Shown: positions 35,201 through 44,063, counted from the stretch's first letter. The stretch is 64,000 bases of DNA from Paenibacillus sp. BIHB 4019 (GCF_002741035.1 NZ_CP016808.1:1116001-1180000); one strand, 5' to 3'. Notes: generated by a model not told the origin, from the sequence alone. Numbers and translations are program-made.

Positions 35201-35412
35201 TCGACTTCCGGCTGATGCTGCGGGAAGGACGGGTTATTTTTTCCCTTGGCAATGAGGGGCTACCTTATCGTCCGGAACAGCCTGACGGCCTCGGGCTGCA
35301 TTATATGAAGCAGCATGCAGAGGCGGCAGGCGGCCAGTTTCACGTGGATAATGCGCAAGGAACCGGCTGCTTGATTAAAATTACACTACCCGCACAGAAG
35401 GAGTACACTTAA
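32200..35412 (+). CDS. 7TMR-DISM hybrid sensor with two histidine-kinase modules
   Basis: A 1070-residue sensor. Order: signal/anchor; extracellular 7TMR-DISM beta-sandwich (about 40-200) for carbohydrate-like ligands; seven transmembrane helices (about 215-405); HisKA with NTSHELKTPLQG (H449) and HATPase (NNLFGNAIKFT; DTGEGI; GSGLGLSISRNLVELHGG); a receiver (TVDDDP; phospho-Asp767 in IIVDLMMP; conserved Lys in YLIKP); then a second kinase of the NarL-partner type, HisKA_3 (RNRIAKEIHDALG, H881) plus HATPase (YYALQEGLTNGIRHG; GLGLHYMKQ). One protein thus joins two different kinase classes through a receiver, forming an internal phosphorelay. I choose ATG 32200; TTG 32179 has the better ribosome site (GGAGGAG, 10 nt). 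It overlaps the upstream gene and abuts the response regulator. Confidence 0.88.
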   Translation: MLKIKRCNRAIKAILLILLIVLTGADFLRVAQASSQPEQPHHPDSTAGRGQLDLTGMPIDNNLISLNGGWTFYWNRLLEPDEIGAASNGQPAFISVPSSWGTSATEAVAPEGTGAATYHLRVRTQPLDGIYGLSIKSIQSSYLVFINGKLTASVGTVSTDQEKAVARFAQPVVLFNHKGTTLDIVIQVANYSYPSGGIDKSILFGSEASITKHRQLGIAKDLFLFGSIFIMFVYHLVLYLLRRSQLSALYFALFCFCISVRTLFVNERFIMVMFPDLNWQLFAKVSYLTVYMGAPCIILYIQSLYPAYFPKLKTRIAISLFTAFSALVVVAPVSVYHYSLLPFQVMIMLTLGYILAKLIYAAACKEQGTYLILIGFVNLFLFALNDVLYTNNRTSLGSLVPFGLFIFIMLQSILLSLHFSRAFKEIEKLSTKLMLSNQIKDQFLANTSHELKTPLQGIIGLAESLAEGDAGKLPDTAVGQLRLIRISGQRLSHLVNDLLDLTKLRHKEIVLQPSVLNIRQAASLAIELLEPLSDRKQLTIRNDIPAEMLAYADENRLMQIFNNLFGNAIKFTHDGWVAVTAAQQGEWLLLTIRDTGEGIAPQHLETIFEAFEQGDGSMIRRYEGSGLGLSISRNLVELHGGHIWAESSPGEGTAICFTLPAYLANKASKEKINEVVRGSRREGIARRETAAGLAVGEAADEAVTEAAAAAFIIEAPSVLTVDDDPIILQVLSNHLTAEGFQVRQTTGGHGALQLLAEGYQPCLIIVDLMMPQMSGYELCQAIRQQYDAQVPILILTARNQPADLELGFASGANDYLIKPVTKSELMLRLRLHLKLATWEQSMEREVLERTVHIRESMKETAIAMADISAYEERNRIAKEIHDALGYALTTTLIQLEAGQSLLADKPQAAKQHMLNSQELVRQGLRDVRKSLRSLKDSEREHDFEGRIETLLRDTESYAMVNITRTVQLDGVQLGQEQEKLLYYALQEGLTNGIRHGGSKHFDFRLMLREGRVIFSLGNEGLPYRPEQPDGLGLHYMKQHAEAAGGQFHVDNAQGTGCLIKITLPAQKEYT

Positions 35413-36090
35413 ATGGAGCCTATTCGATTAGTGATAGCCGATGATCAGCGTCTGCTGCGCGAAAGTCTGCGTACGGTCATTGAGCTGGAGGAGGATATGA
35501 AGGTCGTCGGACTGGCCGAAAACGGGCAGCAAGCCTGCGAGCTTGTTGATGAGCTGCGGCCAGCGCTCGTATTAATGGATGTGCAAATGCCAGTTATGGA
35601 TGGCATCAGTGCCATTCGCAAAATTAGAGCCCGTCATCCGGCGCAGCCGATTTTGATTTTGACGACGTTTACCGATGATGATTATATTATTGAAGGACTA
35701 GCTGGCGGAGCAATCGGCTATTTGCTCAAGGATATGGATAAGGCCAATTTGTTTGCCGCCATTCGCAGCGCTGCTGCAGGCAGGCATATGCTCACCCCGG
35801 AAATCGCGACGAAGCTTGCAACGCGGCTGTCTGCCATGTCCAAAGCAGCACCACTAGAAATGAATGCGCAGAAGCTTAAAAAGCTAGGCCTCCAATTCAC
35901 AGAACGCGAAAAGCAAATTATTGCCCTAATGGTACAGCCGCTGACTAACCCGCAAATTGCAGACACATTATTTATGAGCGTCGGCACGGTCAAAAATTAC
36001 GTCAGCATCATTTACAGCAAGCTGGGTACCAGCGACCGGATGCAAGCGGTTGCCAGCCTTCAGGAGTTATTTTCGGTGGATGGGGACTAG
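35413..36090 (+). CDS. NarL/LuxR-type response regulator
   Basis: A 225-residue regulator. The receiver domain has acidic pocket D10/D11, phospho-acceptor Asp56 in VLMDVQMP and Lys in YLLKDMD. The C-terminal LuxR helix-turn-helix (about 160-220) reads LTNPQIADTLFMSVGTVKNY. It is the natural partner of the HisKA_3 module ending immediately upstream; the ATG follows the kinase stop with no gap and an AAGGAG inside the kinase tail. Targets are unknown. The repeated ATGACC array at 31.42-31.47 kb, upstream of the same operon and of the RhiA-like genes, is a candidate binding region. A strong terminator follows. Confidence 0.9.
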   Translation: MEPIRLVIADDQRLLRESLRTVIELEEDMKVVGLAENGQQACELVDELRPALVLMDVQMPVMDGISAIRKIRARHPAQPILILTTFTDDDYIIEGLAGGAIGYLLKDMDKANLFAAIRSAAAGRHMLTPEIATKLATRLSAMSKAAPLEMNAQKLKKLGLQFTEREKQIIALMVQPLTNPQIADTLFMSVGTVKNYVSIIYSKLGTSDRMQAVASLQELFSVDGD

Positions 36091-36132
36091 GAGCTTGCTT
36101 ATTGAATAAAATGATGCGGTTTGCCGCATTGC

Positions 36133-36170
36133 AAACAGCCCCCGGAGACCTAAGTCTTCAGGGGCTGTTT
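36133..36170. terminator. Bidirectional terminator after the response regulator
   Basis: AAACAGCCCC (36133-36142) pairs with GGGGCTGTTT (36161-36170). It separates convergent genes. Confidence 0.8.
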
Positions 36171-36184
36171 CATGCTTTGAGCTT

Positions 36185-39100
36185 TTAAACCAGTTTCGAA
36201 TTAGCAAGCAGCCTCTGCACCATCACTGCAATTTCCGCTCTGGTAATAAAAGCTTTAGGGGCCAGCTGCGCACCCGACCGCCCTGAAATAATTCCGCCCT
36301 GCAAGCTGTCTGCAAGGCTGCTTCTTGCCCATGCTGCCGCTTCATTCGCATCGGCATAAGGCCGTAATATATCATCGGCATTTCCCGCTGGCAATCCTGT
36401 TTTCAGTCCAGTGATGGCCATTGCTTTGGCGATAATGACCGTCGCTTGTTCGCGGGTTATTGGCTCATTGGGCCGGAAGGTTCCGTCTTCAAAGCCATTA
36501 ATCAGCTTGTAGGCAACAGCCGTTTGAATCGCCTGATTATACCAAGCGCTGGCCTGCACATCAGAGAATCCGGAAGCCCCGGTCTCCAGCTTCAACCCCA
36601 GCCCCCTTACGATAATAGCCGCAAATTCAGCACGGGTAATGGGCGCATTCGGATTAAAACGATCGCCGCCTACACCGCTGATGACCATACGCGAGCCCAT
36701 ATCATTAATGGCTTGCTCCGCCCAATGTCCAGCAGCATCTTGGAACTTGACTGGATTCCAGACTAAAGCGTAAGTGCTGTTAGTAAGGCTGAATATTTTC
36801 GCCCAATAACTTCCATTCACCTGTACGATTTTTGTTGGAACATGGCGGATGCTGCCATCTGCCTCGACCACGATCGCTGTTGTAATTCGCTGTGGATCAA
36901 TTGTATTCGGAATTGCTATTTCTCGTTCTACATAAGTATTAAATTTTGCAATCTCCTGTCGTGTCGTCCCATTGACAACCTTGACGGTAAATTCAAACGG
37001 CTCTCCAATAAGCTCGAAGCCGCCCTTTGCAGCGGCTGCCTTCACTTCCTGCAGCCTGCTTGGAGTTAGTGCTGCCACCTCAATTTGAAACTCCAATTGT
37101 TCCAGCCCTGTTTGCTTTAGAAGCTCTCGTATATCAGAAGAGCCTGTCATTTGCTCAATAGGTACCGTATAAGTGGCGCTTCCCGTTTGAATTTTGACAA
37201 GAGCTTGTTTCTGCTCCAGTATCTTCACATTATCCCCATTGAGCTTCACAATCAACGCACCCGATTGGATATCTACTGGAAACGTAACGACAACTCCGCT
37301 TGTTTCGTCCGTAAGCCTGCTGTTCAACGCTGCTTGATTGACGGTCAATGTCGTTACGCTTTGATTGTTGACCATCACAGTTGAAGTCGAGCCTATGTTA
37401 TACACAATTCCGTTTATAAGGACATTCACGCTTTTAGTCGTTGGCGTACTCGGATTGCTAGAGCCTCCACTGCTGCCTCCACCACTCGAAGGAGCAGACG
37501 GTGTTACCGCATTAGACGGAGCAGACGGGGCACTGCTGCCCGCAATATTGAGTGCTTTTACGGTGAACGTATAACTCGTTCCGTTCGTGAGACCCGTCAC
37601 CGTTATTGGGCTGCTAATGCCAGAGGCCGTAATGTTTCCTGGCATCGCTGTTACTTCATACCCTTTCACCGCACTACCTCCGTTATCGGCAGGAGCAGTA
37701 AAACTAACGATTGCCTGTGCATTGCCATGGGTAGCTGTGACAGCAGTAGGTACGCCAGGCACATGAATATTTAAGCGCGTCACCTTCACCGTATAGGTTC
37801 TAGAAAGTTTTCCTGCTTCTTCTACAACAATCAATACAGTCTGCTCTACGCCAGCATTCAGACTAATTGGGGCAGATGCGACTCCGCTTGTTACCGTCGC
37901 GCCATCCACTTTAATGGTTCCGGCTCCGCTTGGCGTCACGGTTAACGTGGAGACGTTATACGGGACTGTCAATCCAATATAATCATACGTACCACTGGCA
38001 AACACAAAACCGCTTGGACTGCCGCTTAAGGAAAGATTAGTGAGGTCTGCTGCCTCTGCTTGCGTATAACTAACGCTTTCGACGTCACTGTCGAAATAAT
38101 CGGCTTTCGTCGCAATCGCCTTCACCGTCATCGCTGCACTAATCGTTGGCTTCGCTGCTGCATTGTACTCCAACGTTGAACCGCCTGCCGCTGTCGCTGG
38201 CGTACTCCCGTCTATCGTGTAGTAGATGTGGTCAGCCCCAGCCGATACAATCTCCAGCTCCGTGCCAAAAGCGACTGCTCCCGCTGCTGGATTGAATGTC
38301 GGCTTTGCCTGCGCTACTTTCTCGCGCGTCACTTTAATCACATACGTTTTTGCACTTTTTCCCGTTTCCGTTGCCACTACGGTAATCGTGCGTTCTACTC
38401 CCGGCGTAAGCGTAATCGCCGCTGAAGCTGCCCCACTTGCTACCGTCGCTCCATCTACGGTCAGTGTGCCCGCTCCGCTTGGCGTCACCGTTACGCTCGC
38501 GATGCTATTGTCTACCGTTACGCCGTTATACACATACGTCCCGCCTGCAAATACAAATCCGCTTGGCGCACCAGTCAGCTCAACGTCCGTCAAATTCGCT
38601 GTTGCCGCCTGTGTATAGCTCGCGCTCGCAACCGCACTGTCCAGATTGTCTGTCTTCGTCGCAATCGCCTTTACTGTCACTGCTGCACTAATCGTCGGCT
38701 TCGCTGCTGCATTATATTCCAGTGTCGAGCCGCCTACAGCCGTCGCTGGCGTGCTTCCATCCGTCGTGTAGTAAATGTGATCGGCTCCGATCGATACAAT
38801 CTCTAGCTCCGTACCGAAGGCCACCGCTCCCTCTGCTGGATTAAACGTCGGCGTTTCCTGCGCTACCTGCTCGCGCGTCACTTTAATCACATACGTTTTT
38901 GCACTTTTTCCCGTCTCCGTTGCCACTACGGTAATCGTGCGTTCCACTCCCGGCGTCAATGCAATCGCCGCTGAGGCTGCTCCACTCCCTATCGGCGTTC
39001 CATCCACGGTCAGCGTTCCTGCTCCGCTTGGTGTTACCGTTATGCTCGCGACGCTATTGTCTACCGTTACGCCGTTATACGCATACGTCCCGCCTGCAAA

Positions 39101-42100
39101 AACAAAACCGCTTGGCGTTCCACTTAGCTCAATGTCGGTCAAATTCGCTGTCGCCGCCTGCGTGTAGCTCACGCTCGCAACCGCACTGTCCAGATTGTCT
39201 GTCTTCGTCGCAATCGCCTTCACCGTCAGCACTGTATTAATAACTGGCTTTGCTGCCGCATTATATTCCAGCGTTGAGCCGCCTACAGCCGTCGCTGGCG
39301 TACTTCCGTCTGTCGTGTAGTAGATGTGATCGGCTCCCGCTGACAAAATCGTAAGCTCTGTACCGAAAGCGACTGCTCCAGCTGCTGGATTGAACGTCGG
39401 CGTTTCCTGCGCTACCTGCTCGCGCTTCACTTTGATGATGTACGTTTTTGCACTTTTTCCCGTTTCCGTCGCCACTACAGTAATTGTGCGTTCCACTCCC
39501 GGCGTCAATGCAATCGCCGCTGAGGCTGCTCCACTTGCTACTGGCGTTCCATCCACGGTCAGCGTTCCTGCTCCGCTTGGTGTTACCGTTATGCTCGCGA
39601 CGCTATTGTCTACCGTCACGCTGTTATACGCATACGTCCCGCCTACAAAAACAAAACCGCTCGGCGTTCCACTTAGCTCAACGTCCGTCAAATTCGCTGT
39701 CGCGGCCTGCGTATAGCTCGCGCTCGCAACCACACTGTTGAAATGATCGGCCTTCGTCGCAATTGCCTTCACCGTCATCGCAGCACTAATCGTTGGCTTT
39801 GCTGCTGCATTGTACTCATGCGTCGAGCCGCCTACCGCTGCCGCTGGCGTACTTCCATCTACCGTATAGTAGATGTGATCGGCTCCAGACGATATAATTT
39901 CCAACTGTGTACCGAATGCCACGGCTCCCGCCACTGGATTAAACGTTGGCGTCTCCTGTGCTACCTGCTCGCGCGTCACTTTAATGATGTACGTTTTTGC
40001 ACTTTTCCCCGTCTCCGTTGCTACTACGGTAATCGTGCGTTCCACTCCCGGCGTAAGCGTAATCGCCGCCGAAGCTGTTCCGCTTGCTACCGGCGTTCCA
40101 TCGACGGTCAGCGTCCCTGCTCCGCTAGGTGTCACTGTTATACTCGTCACACCATTCACTACCGTCACGCCGTTATACGTGTACGTACCACCTGCAAAAA
40201 CAAAACCACTTGGACTGCCGCTGAGCGCGAGGCCCGTTAAATTCGCTGTAGCTGCCTGCGTATAGCTGGCGCTGCCTACAGCACTATTCAGATTATCTGT
40301 CTTCGTGGCAATCGCCTTCACCGTCATTGCTGCATGGATGTATGGCTTCGCTGACGCATTATACTCTAGCGTCGAGCCTCCCACCGCTGCCGCTGGCGTG
40401 CTTCCGTCCGTCGTGTAGTAAATGTGATCGGCTCCAGACGATATAATCTCTAGCTCCGTACCGAATGCCACCGCTCCTGCTACTGGATTGAACGTCGGCG
40501 TCTCCTGCGCTACCTGCTCGCGCGTCACTTTGATCACATACGTTTTTGCACTTTTTCCCGTTTCCGTTGCCACAACGGTAATCGTGCGTTCCACTCCCGG
40601 CGTAAGCGTAATCGCCGCCGAAGCTGTTCCGCTTGCTACCGGCGTTCCATCGACGGTCAGCGTCCCTGCTCCGCTAGGTGTCACTGTTATACTCGTCACA
40701 CCATTCACTACCGTTACGCCGTTATACGCGTACGTGCCGCCAGCAAACACAAAACCACTTGGACTGCCGCTGAGCGCGAGGCCCGTCAAATTCGCTGTCG
40801 CTGCCTGCGTATAGCTAGCGCTACCTACAGCACTGTTCAAATTGCCCGCCTTCGTGGCAATCGCCTTCACGGTCACTGCTCCGCTAATCGTCGGCTTCGC
40901 TGCTGCATTATACGCAAGCGTCGAGCCGCCTACCGCTGCCCCTGGCGTGCTTCCGTCCGTCGTGTAGTAAATGTGATCGGCTCCAGACGATATAATCTCT
41001 AGCTCCGTACCGAATGCCACCGCTCCCGCTGCTGGATTAAACGTCGGAGTTGCCTGCGTTTCCTGCTCGCGCGTCACTTTGATCACATACGTTTTTGCAC
41101 TTTTTCCCGTTTCCGTTGCCACAACGGTAATCGTGCGTTCCACTCCCGGCGTAAGCGTAATCGCCGCCGAAGCTGTTCCGCTTGCTACCGTCGTCCCATC
41201 TACGGTTAGCATCCCTGCTCCGCTAGGTGTCACTGTTACACTCGCAACACCATTGCCTACCGTCACGCCGTTATACGCATACGTGCCGCCCGCAAACACA
41301 AAACCACTTGGGCTGCCGCTGAGCGCGAGGCCCGTCAAATTCGCTGTCGCAGCTTGTGTATAGCTAGCGCTGCCTACAGCACTATTCAGTTTGCCTGTCT
41401 TCGTGGCAATCGCCTTCACCGTCATCGCTGCGTTAATGGCCGGCTTCGCTGACGCATTATACTCTAACGTCGAACCGCCTACCGCTGTCGCTGGCGTACT
41501 GCCATCTGTCGTGTAGTAAATATGCTCGGCTCCGGCCGAAATAATAGATAGCTCCGTGCCAAATGCCACTGCTCCCGCTGCTGGGTTAAATGTCGGTGTA
41601 TCTTGAGGTATAGGGCTGATCATATTCGTCAGCGTGATGTCATCAATATTCAAATTGGATGGCGCAAGAGCACTTGAAAAACGCCACTGAAGCGTTACAG
41701 AAGCAACATTCGAGTAGTTGTACGAGGTTCCATTGCCCAATAAAGTTGAAATTTGAAATTTTTTGTTGACTCCGCCCTCATGCAAGTTAAGTGGACCTGC
41801 GTTCGAGTGCGTAGCAACCACTGCACCTACAGTATCCTTTAAAGTAACCGTAAGCAGATCAAGACTAGGGTTCACCAAGTCTGAATATGCGCTGATACCT
41901 AAATTTTTAAAGGTAAAGCTGTTCAGCACGGTCTGCCCTTCCGCTTTAATAACGAGCTCGCCCGTCGTATTCCCAGTCTGCAAATGCTCCGACCATAAGG
42001 AAGTTCCGTCCTTTGCAAAACCATTCGTAACGACAAACTTATCTCCCTGCTTCATGAATCCCGTTCCACCAGAATTAGCTGCCCCTAAGCTATCGCCAAA

Positions 42101-42271
42101 ATTATAAGTGCCGTCTGCTGTCCCCGCAGCTGCATTCAGACTTGCCGGAAGCAGATTAAACATAATAGCAAGCACAAGCAGCAGCACAGCAGCTCGCTTG
42201 ACCGGGCTGCCAAATTCTCCTCGCTTCATCGTGACTTTGCTATTGTTCTGCCCCGCTAATTGATGCCTCAT
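36185..42271 (-). CDS. Giant SLH protein with seven chitobiase-C/cadherin-like repeats
   Basis: A 2028-residue exported protein. A signal peptide (cleaved near residue 48, ASLNAAAG) is followed by a ~170-residue beta domain. Then come seven tandem ~183-residue repeats, each a CHB_HEX_C_1-type domain (PTFNPAAGAVAFGTELEI, then HIYYTTDGSTP) plus a cadherin-like beta-sandwich (GLALSGSPSGFVFAGGTYAY; TPGVERTITVVATETGKSAK). An Fn3 domain (VPTAVTATHGNAQAIVSFTA), a Gly/Ser/Pro linker, a beta domain and three SLH domains (FQDAAGHWAEQAI; FSDVQASAWYNQAI; YADANEAAAWARSSL) follow. No enzyme motif was seen; it is probably a filamentous adhesin or scaffold on the S-layer. A GGGGAG site supports the start. 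The repeats are near-identical in DNA. Confidence 0.88.
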   Translation of the reverse strand: MRHQLAGQNNSKVTMKRGEFGSPVKRAAVLLLVLAIMFNLLPASLNAAAGTADGTYNFGDSLGAANSGGTGFMKQGDKFVVTNGFAKDGTSLWSEHLQTGNTTGELVIKAEGQTVLNSFTFKNLGISAYSDLVNPSLDLLTVTLKDTVGAVVATHSNAGPLNLHEGGVNKKFQISTLLGNGTSYNYSNVASVTLQWRFSSALAPSNLNIDDITLTNMISPIPQDTPTFNPAAGAVAFGTELSIISAGAEHIYYTTDGSTPATAVGGSTLEYNASAKPAINAAMTVKAIATKTGKLNSAVGSASYTQAATANLTGLALSGSPSGFVFAGGTYAYNGVTVGNGVASVTVTPSGAGMLTVDGTTVASGTASAAITLTPGVERTITVVATETGKSAKTYVIKVTREQETQATPTFNPAAGAVAFGTELEIISSGADHIYYTTDGSTPGAAVGGSTLAYNAAAKPTISGAVTVKAIATKAGNLNSAVGSASYTQAATANLTGLALSGSPSGFVFAGGTYAYNGVTVVNGVTSITVTPSGAGTLTVDGTPVASGTASAAITLTPGVERTITVVATETGKSAKTYVIKVTREQVAQETPTFNPVAGAVAFGTELEIISSGADHIYYTTDGSTPAAAVGGSTLEYNASAKPYIHAAMTVKAIATKTDNLNSAVGSASYTQAATANLTGLALSGSPSGFVFAGGTYTYNGVTVVNGVTSITVTPSGAGTLTVDGTPVASGTASAAITLTPGVERTITVVATETGKSAKTYIIKVTREQVAQETPTFNPVAGAVAFGTQLEIISSGADHIYYTVDGSTPAAAVGGSTHEYNAAAKPTISAAMTVKAIATKADHFNSVVASASYTQAATANLTDVELSGTPSGFVFVGGTYAYNSVTVDNSVASITVTPSGAGTLTVDGTPVASGAASAAIALTPGVERTITVVATETGKSAKTYIIKVKREQVAQETPTFNPAAGAVAFGTELTILSAGADHIYYTTDGSTPATAVGGSTLEYNAAAKPVINTVLTVKAIATKTDNLDSAVASVSYTQAATANLTDIELSGTPSGFVFAGGTYAYNGVTVDNSVASITVTPSGAGTLTVDGTPIGSGAASAAIALTPGVERTITVVATETGKSAKTYVIKVTREQVAQETPTFNPAEGAVAFGTELEIVSIGADHIYYTTDGSTPATAVGGSTLEYNAAAKPTISAAVTVKAIATKTDNLDSAVASASYTQAATANLTDVELTGAPSGFVFAGGTYVYNGVTVDNSIASVTVTPSGAGTLTVDGATVASGAASAAITLTPGVERTITVVATETGKSAKTYVIKVTREKVAQAKPTFNPAAGAVAFGTELEIVSAGADHIYYTIDGSTPATAAGGSTLEYNAAAKPTISAAMTVKAIATKADYFDSDVESVSYTQAEAADLTNLSLSGSPSGFVFASGTYDYIGLTVPYNVSTLTVTPSGAGTIKVDGATVTSGVASAPISLNAGVEQTVLIVVEEAGKLSRTYTVKVTRLNIHVPGVPTAVTATHGNAQAIVSFTAPADNGGSAVKGYEVTAMPGNITASGISSPITVTGLTNGTSYTFTVKALNIAGSSAPSAPSNAVTPSAPSSGGGSSGGSSNPSTPTTKSVNVLINGIVYNIGSTSTVMVNNQSVTTLTVNQAALNSRLTDETSGVVVTFPVDIQSGALIVKLNGDNVKILEQKQALVKIQTGSATYTVPIEQMTGSSDIRELLKQTGLEQLEFQIEVAALTPSRLQEVKAAAAKGGFELIGEPFEFTVKVVNGTTRQEIAKFNTYVEREIAIPNTIDPQRITTAIVVEADGSIRHVPTKIVQVNGSYWAKIFSLTNSTYALVWNPVKFQDAAGHWAEQAINDMGSRMVISGVGGDRFNPNAPITRAEFAAIIVRGLGLKLETGASGFSDVQASAWYNQAIQTAVAYKLINGFEDGTFRPNEPITREQATVIIAKAMAITGLKTGLPAGNADDILRPYADANEAAAWARSSLADSLQGGIISGRSGAQLAPKAFITRAEIAVMVQRLLANSKLV
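37990..41610 (-). repeat. Seven tandem ~550-bp coding repeats
   Basis: The block encoding NPAAGAVAFGTEL recurs about every 550 bp (near 41580, 41030, 40470, 39930, 39380, 38830 and 38280). Long stretches between copies are identical or differ by a few bases, most strikingly the copies at ~40.0-40.3 and ~40.5-40.8 kb. This indicates recent duplication or gene conversion. Copy number should vary between strains, and the region is prone to misassembly. Confidence 0.8.
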
Positions 42272-42335
42272 TACCGCATCTCCCCTTGTTCTAATAGAAA
42301 TCTTTACATTTTTTACAAACTACACCCTTCCACTC

Positions 42336-42383
42336 AAAAAGCGGGTGCTCTATCCCGCATCTGCCGAGATCACCTGCACCCGC
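42336..42383 (-). terminator. Terminator of the tail-collar operon
   Basis: On the minus strand GCGGGTGC pairs with GCACCCGC across a 27-nt interior and is followed by TTTTT, ~75 nt after the last collar gene. Confidence 0.65.
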
Positions 42384-42456
42384 CACAAATAATTGCCCTC
42401 TTTTTTCAAAAGAGAGACTTCCTCCACTTTCTCATCTCAGTCAGCCTGCGCTACCC

Positions 42457-42990
42457 CTATCCTCTTCGAGGATATTCTCCATTAATGCATATTATGAAAT
42501 TCATTGCCAAATACGGCTGCATATTGTTATGCGGCTGGCTGCCGCCTGCTGGCGTAAGCGCTAGTGGATTCATTTGCGTATTATTTGCTGCTTTATATAG
42601 CGGCCGCTGAACGGCTGGCCGCCCTGATGCCTTCGTCTCCGCCCAATAATGATTGGCTGGATCATCGGAGTTTTGCTCCGCCGCAATTCCGTTAGCAGCA
42701 TGTGTATGGGCAGGAATTTCAGTAGAGAGAAGCGTTACTTGAGCGTCTCCACCCTGCTCGCCTACCGTTGTTGGCGTAAGCCCGGGACCTGCTCCTTGTC
42801 CCAATGGAGCCATCTCCATTAAATTAGGCAAAGCAAAGGTTGTCGATCCATTTCCGCCATATTGCGTGCCAAGAATAGAGTACAGAACAGAATTGGATTG
42901 AATCTGCAGTATAGCTCCATTGCACAACGCCCAATTATTTGGTGGATAATTCCCCGCAAAAATGCGTATTTCCCCTGTAAATGCATCCAT
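42457..42990 (-). CDS. Phage-tail-collar (MdpB-like) protein, copy 3
   Basis: A 177-residue protein with the family layout: N-terminal GEIRIFAGNYPPNNWALCNG, the middle GTQYGGNGSTTFALPNLM, and the end GGSQPHNNMQPYLAMNFIIC, then INGEYP. This is the tail-collar/microcystin-dependent-protein (MdpB) family, widespread as short standalone operons outside prophages. It is probably a secreted or surface trimeric protein; there is no signal peptide. AAAGGAGG precedes the ATG at ~12 nt. It is last of three paralogues, 18 nt after copy 2. The function is unknown. Confidence 0.85.
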   Translation of the reverse strand: MDAFTGEIRIFAGNYPPNNWALCNGAILQIQSNSVLYSILGTQYGGNGSTTFALPNLMEMAPLGQGAGPGLTPTTVGEQGGDAQVTLLSTEIPAHTHAANGIAAEQNSDDPANHYWAETKASGRPAVQRPLYKAANNTQMNPLALTPAGGSQPHNNMQPYLAMNFIICINGEYPRRG

Positions 42991-43008
42991 ATGATAAGGC
43001 TGCCTCCT

Positions 43009-43506
43009 TTAACCTCTTGGTGGGTATATTCCTGTAATAGCGATACAAAAATTCAGCGCCAAAAATGGCTGCATATTGTTATGCGGCTGGCTGCCACCTG
43101 CATTGGCGATAGCGCCTGCATTCATAGTGACGTTCGCAGAAGGAGGCGCATAAGGCGTATAAGGTGTGTCTGCCCAAGCATTCCCCGCTGGAGATATTTG
43201 ATCAGCCGTTTCCGAGGAGGCAGCGAGCTGGTGCGTATGCATCGGCATCTCGTTTACCGTTAAAGTATGATTGGCTACCCCTGCCATACTACCAAGTGGA
43301 ATATTCTTTCCGACATGAACGGGAACCCGTCCTTGTAAATCCGGAAGCGCAAAATTATCCCTTCCATTCCCGCCATAATATGTGCCAAGAATGGCGAACA
43401 ACGCTGTGTTTGTTGATATCTGCAATAATTGCCCATTGCATGGAGCCCAGCCCTTCGGTGTAAAACCAAATGGGAACACTCTAATTTCGCCAACAAATGG
43501 ATCCAT
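43009..43506 (-). CDS. Phage-tail-collar (MdpB-like) protein, copy 2
   Basis: A 165-residue paralogue: start MDPFVGEIRVFPFGFTPKGW, then GTYYGGNGRDNFALPDLQGR and GGSQPHNNMQPFLALNFCIA at the end, finishing ITGIYPPRG. I choose ATG 43506 because AGGAGG lies 6 nt upstream; a TTG at 43512 abuts that site. The middle of the protein (about residues 85-140), which is the tip-forming part in collar proteins, is unlike the other two copies, as expected if the three subunits recognise different partners. Confidence 0.85.
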   Translation of the reverse strand: MDPFVGEIRVFPFGFTPKGWAPCNGQLLQISTNTALFAILGTYYGGNGRDNFALPDLQGRVPVHVGKNIPLGSMAGVANHTLTVNEMPMHTHQLAASSETADQISPAGNAWADTPYTPYAPPSANVTMNAGAIANAGGSQPHNNMQPFLALNFCIAITGIYPPRG

Positions 43507-43547
43507 TTTCAACCTCCTATATAAAAAGAATGAAATCTATATAACAA

Positions 43548-44063
43548 TTAAGACTGGGGTGGATAGATCCCGAAAAGCGCAATAATAAAAGAAACGGTCA
43601 AGGAAGGCATCATATTGTTATGGGGCTGACTGCCACCGAAGGAAGAAAGATTGTTGTTATTCATAGGAGCCTGTGGAAGTGGATTGTTGCTGCTATCAAG
43701 ACCTGTGGAATATACGGCTGCTTTCGCCCAGGTATTATTTTGGGGAGAAGAGGCACTGCCCATAGTTTGGACTGCTTTGGGTAGGTGAGTGTGGGTAGGT
43801 AACTGATTAGTTAAGAGTGTGACAATTTCTGTTCCTGCCTTCATGCCTAAGGGATAATTGCTCGCTTTATGAATGGGAACCCTCCCTCTCAAGTCCGGTA
43901 GTCCAAAGGTCGACATACCGTCACCACCGTAGGTAGTCCCTAGTAGAATAAATAACGCTTCATTCTCTGATATAGATAATAATTGGCCTTCACATCTCGC
44001 CCAGCCCTGTGGAGCATAATTACCAGCGAACATGCGAATTTCACCAATAAAAGCCTCGCTCAT
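43548..44063 (-). CDS. Phage-tail-collar (MdpB-like) protein, copy 1
   Basis: A 171-residue paralogue beginning MSEAFIGEIRMFAGNYAPQG, then GTTYGGDGMSTFGLPDLRGR and GGSQPHNNMMPSLTVSFIIA, ending FGIYPPQS. GGAGGGG is 8 nt before the ATG. It is the first collar gene, 80 nt after a GNAT gene on the same strand and 41 nt before copy 2. The same three-collar-plus-acetyltransferase arrangement suggests modification of the collar proteins or of what they bind. Confidence 0.85.
   Translation of the reverse strand: MSEAFIGEIRMFAGNYAPQGWARCEGQLLSISENEALFILLGTTYGGDGMSTFGLPDLRGRVPIHKASNYPLGMKAGTEIVTLLTNQLPTHTHLPKAVQTMGSASSPQNNTWAKAAVYSTGLDSSNNPLPQAPMNNNNLSSFGGSQPHNNMMPSLTVSFIIALFGIYPPQS

Noticed and set aside
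38226..41363. Repeated plus-strand ORFs of 84-165 codons
   Set aside because: They recur once per coding repeat on the opposite strand and are antisense shadows of the seven-repeat SLH gene.
37990..41610. CRISPR-like array
   Set aside because: The repeats are ~550 bp, in frame and coding, with no short repeat-spacer pattern and no cas genes.
42457..44063. Prophage remnant
   Set aside because: Three tail-collar genes are present, but no integrase, capsid, terminase, tail-tube or lysis genes; standalone MdpB-type operons are common.
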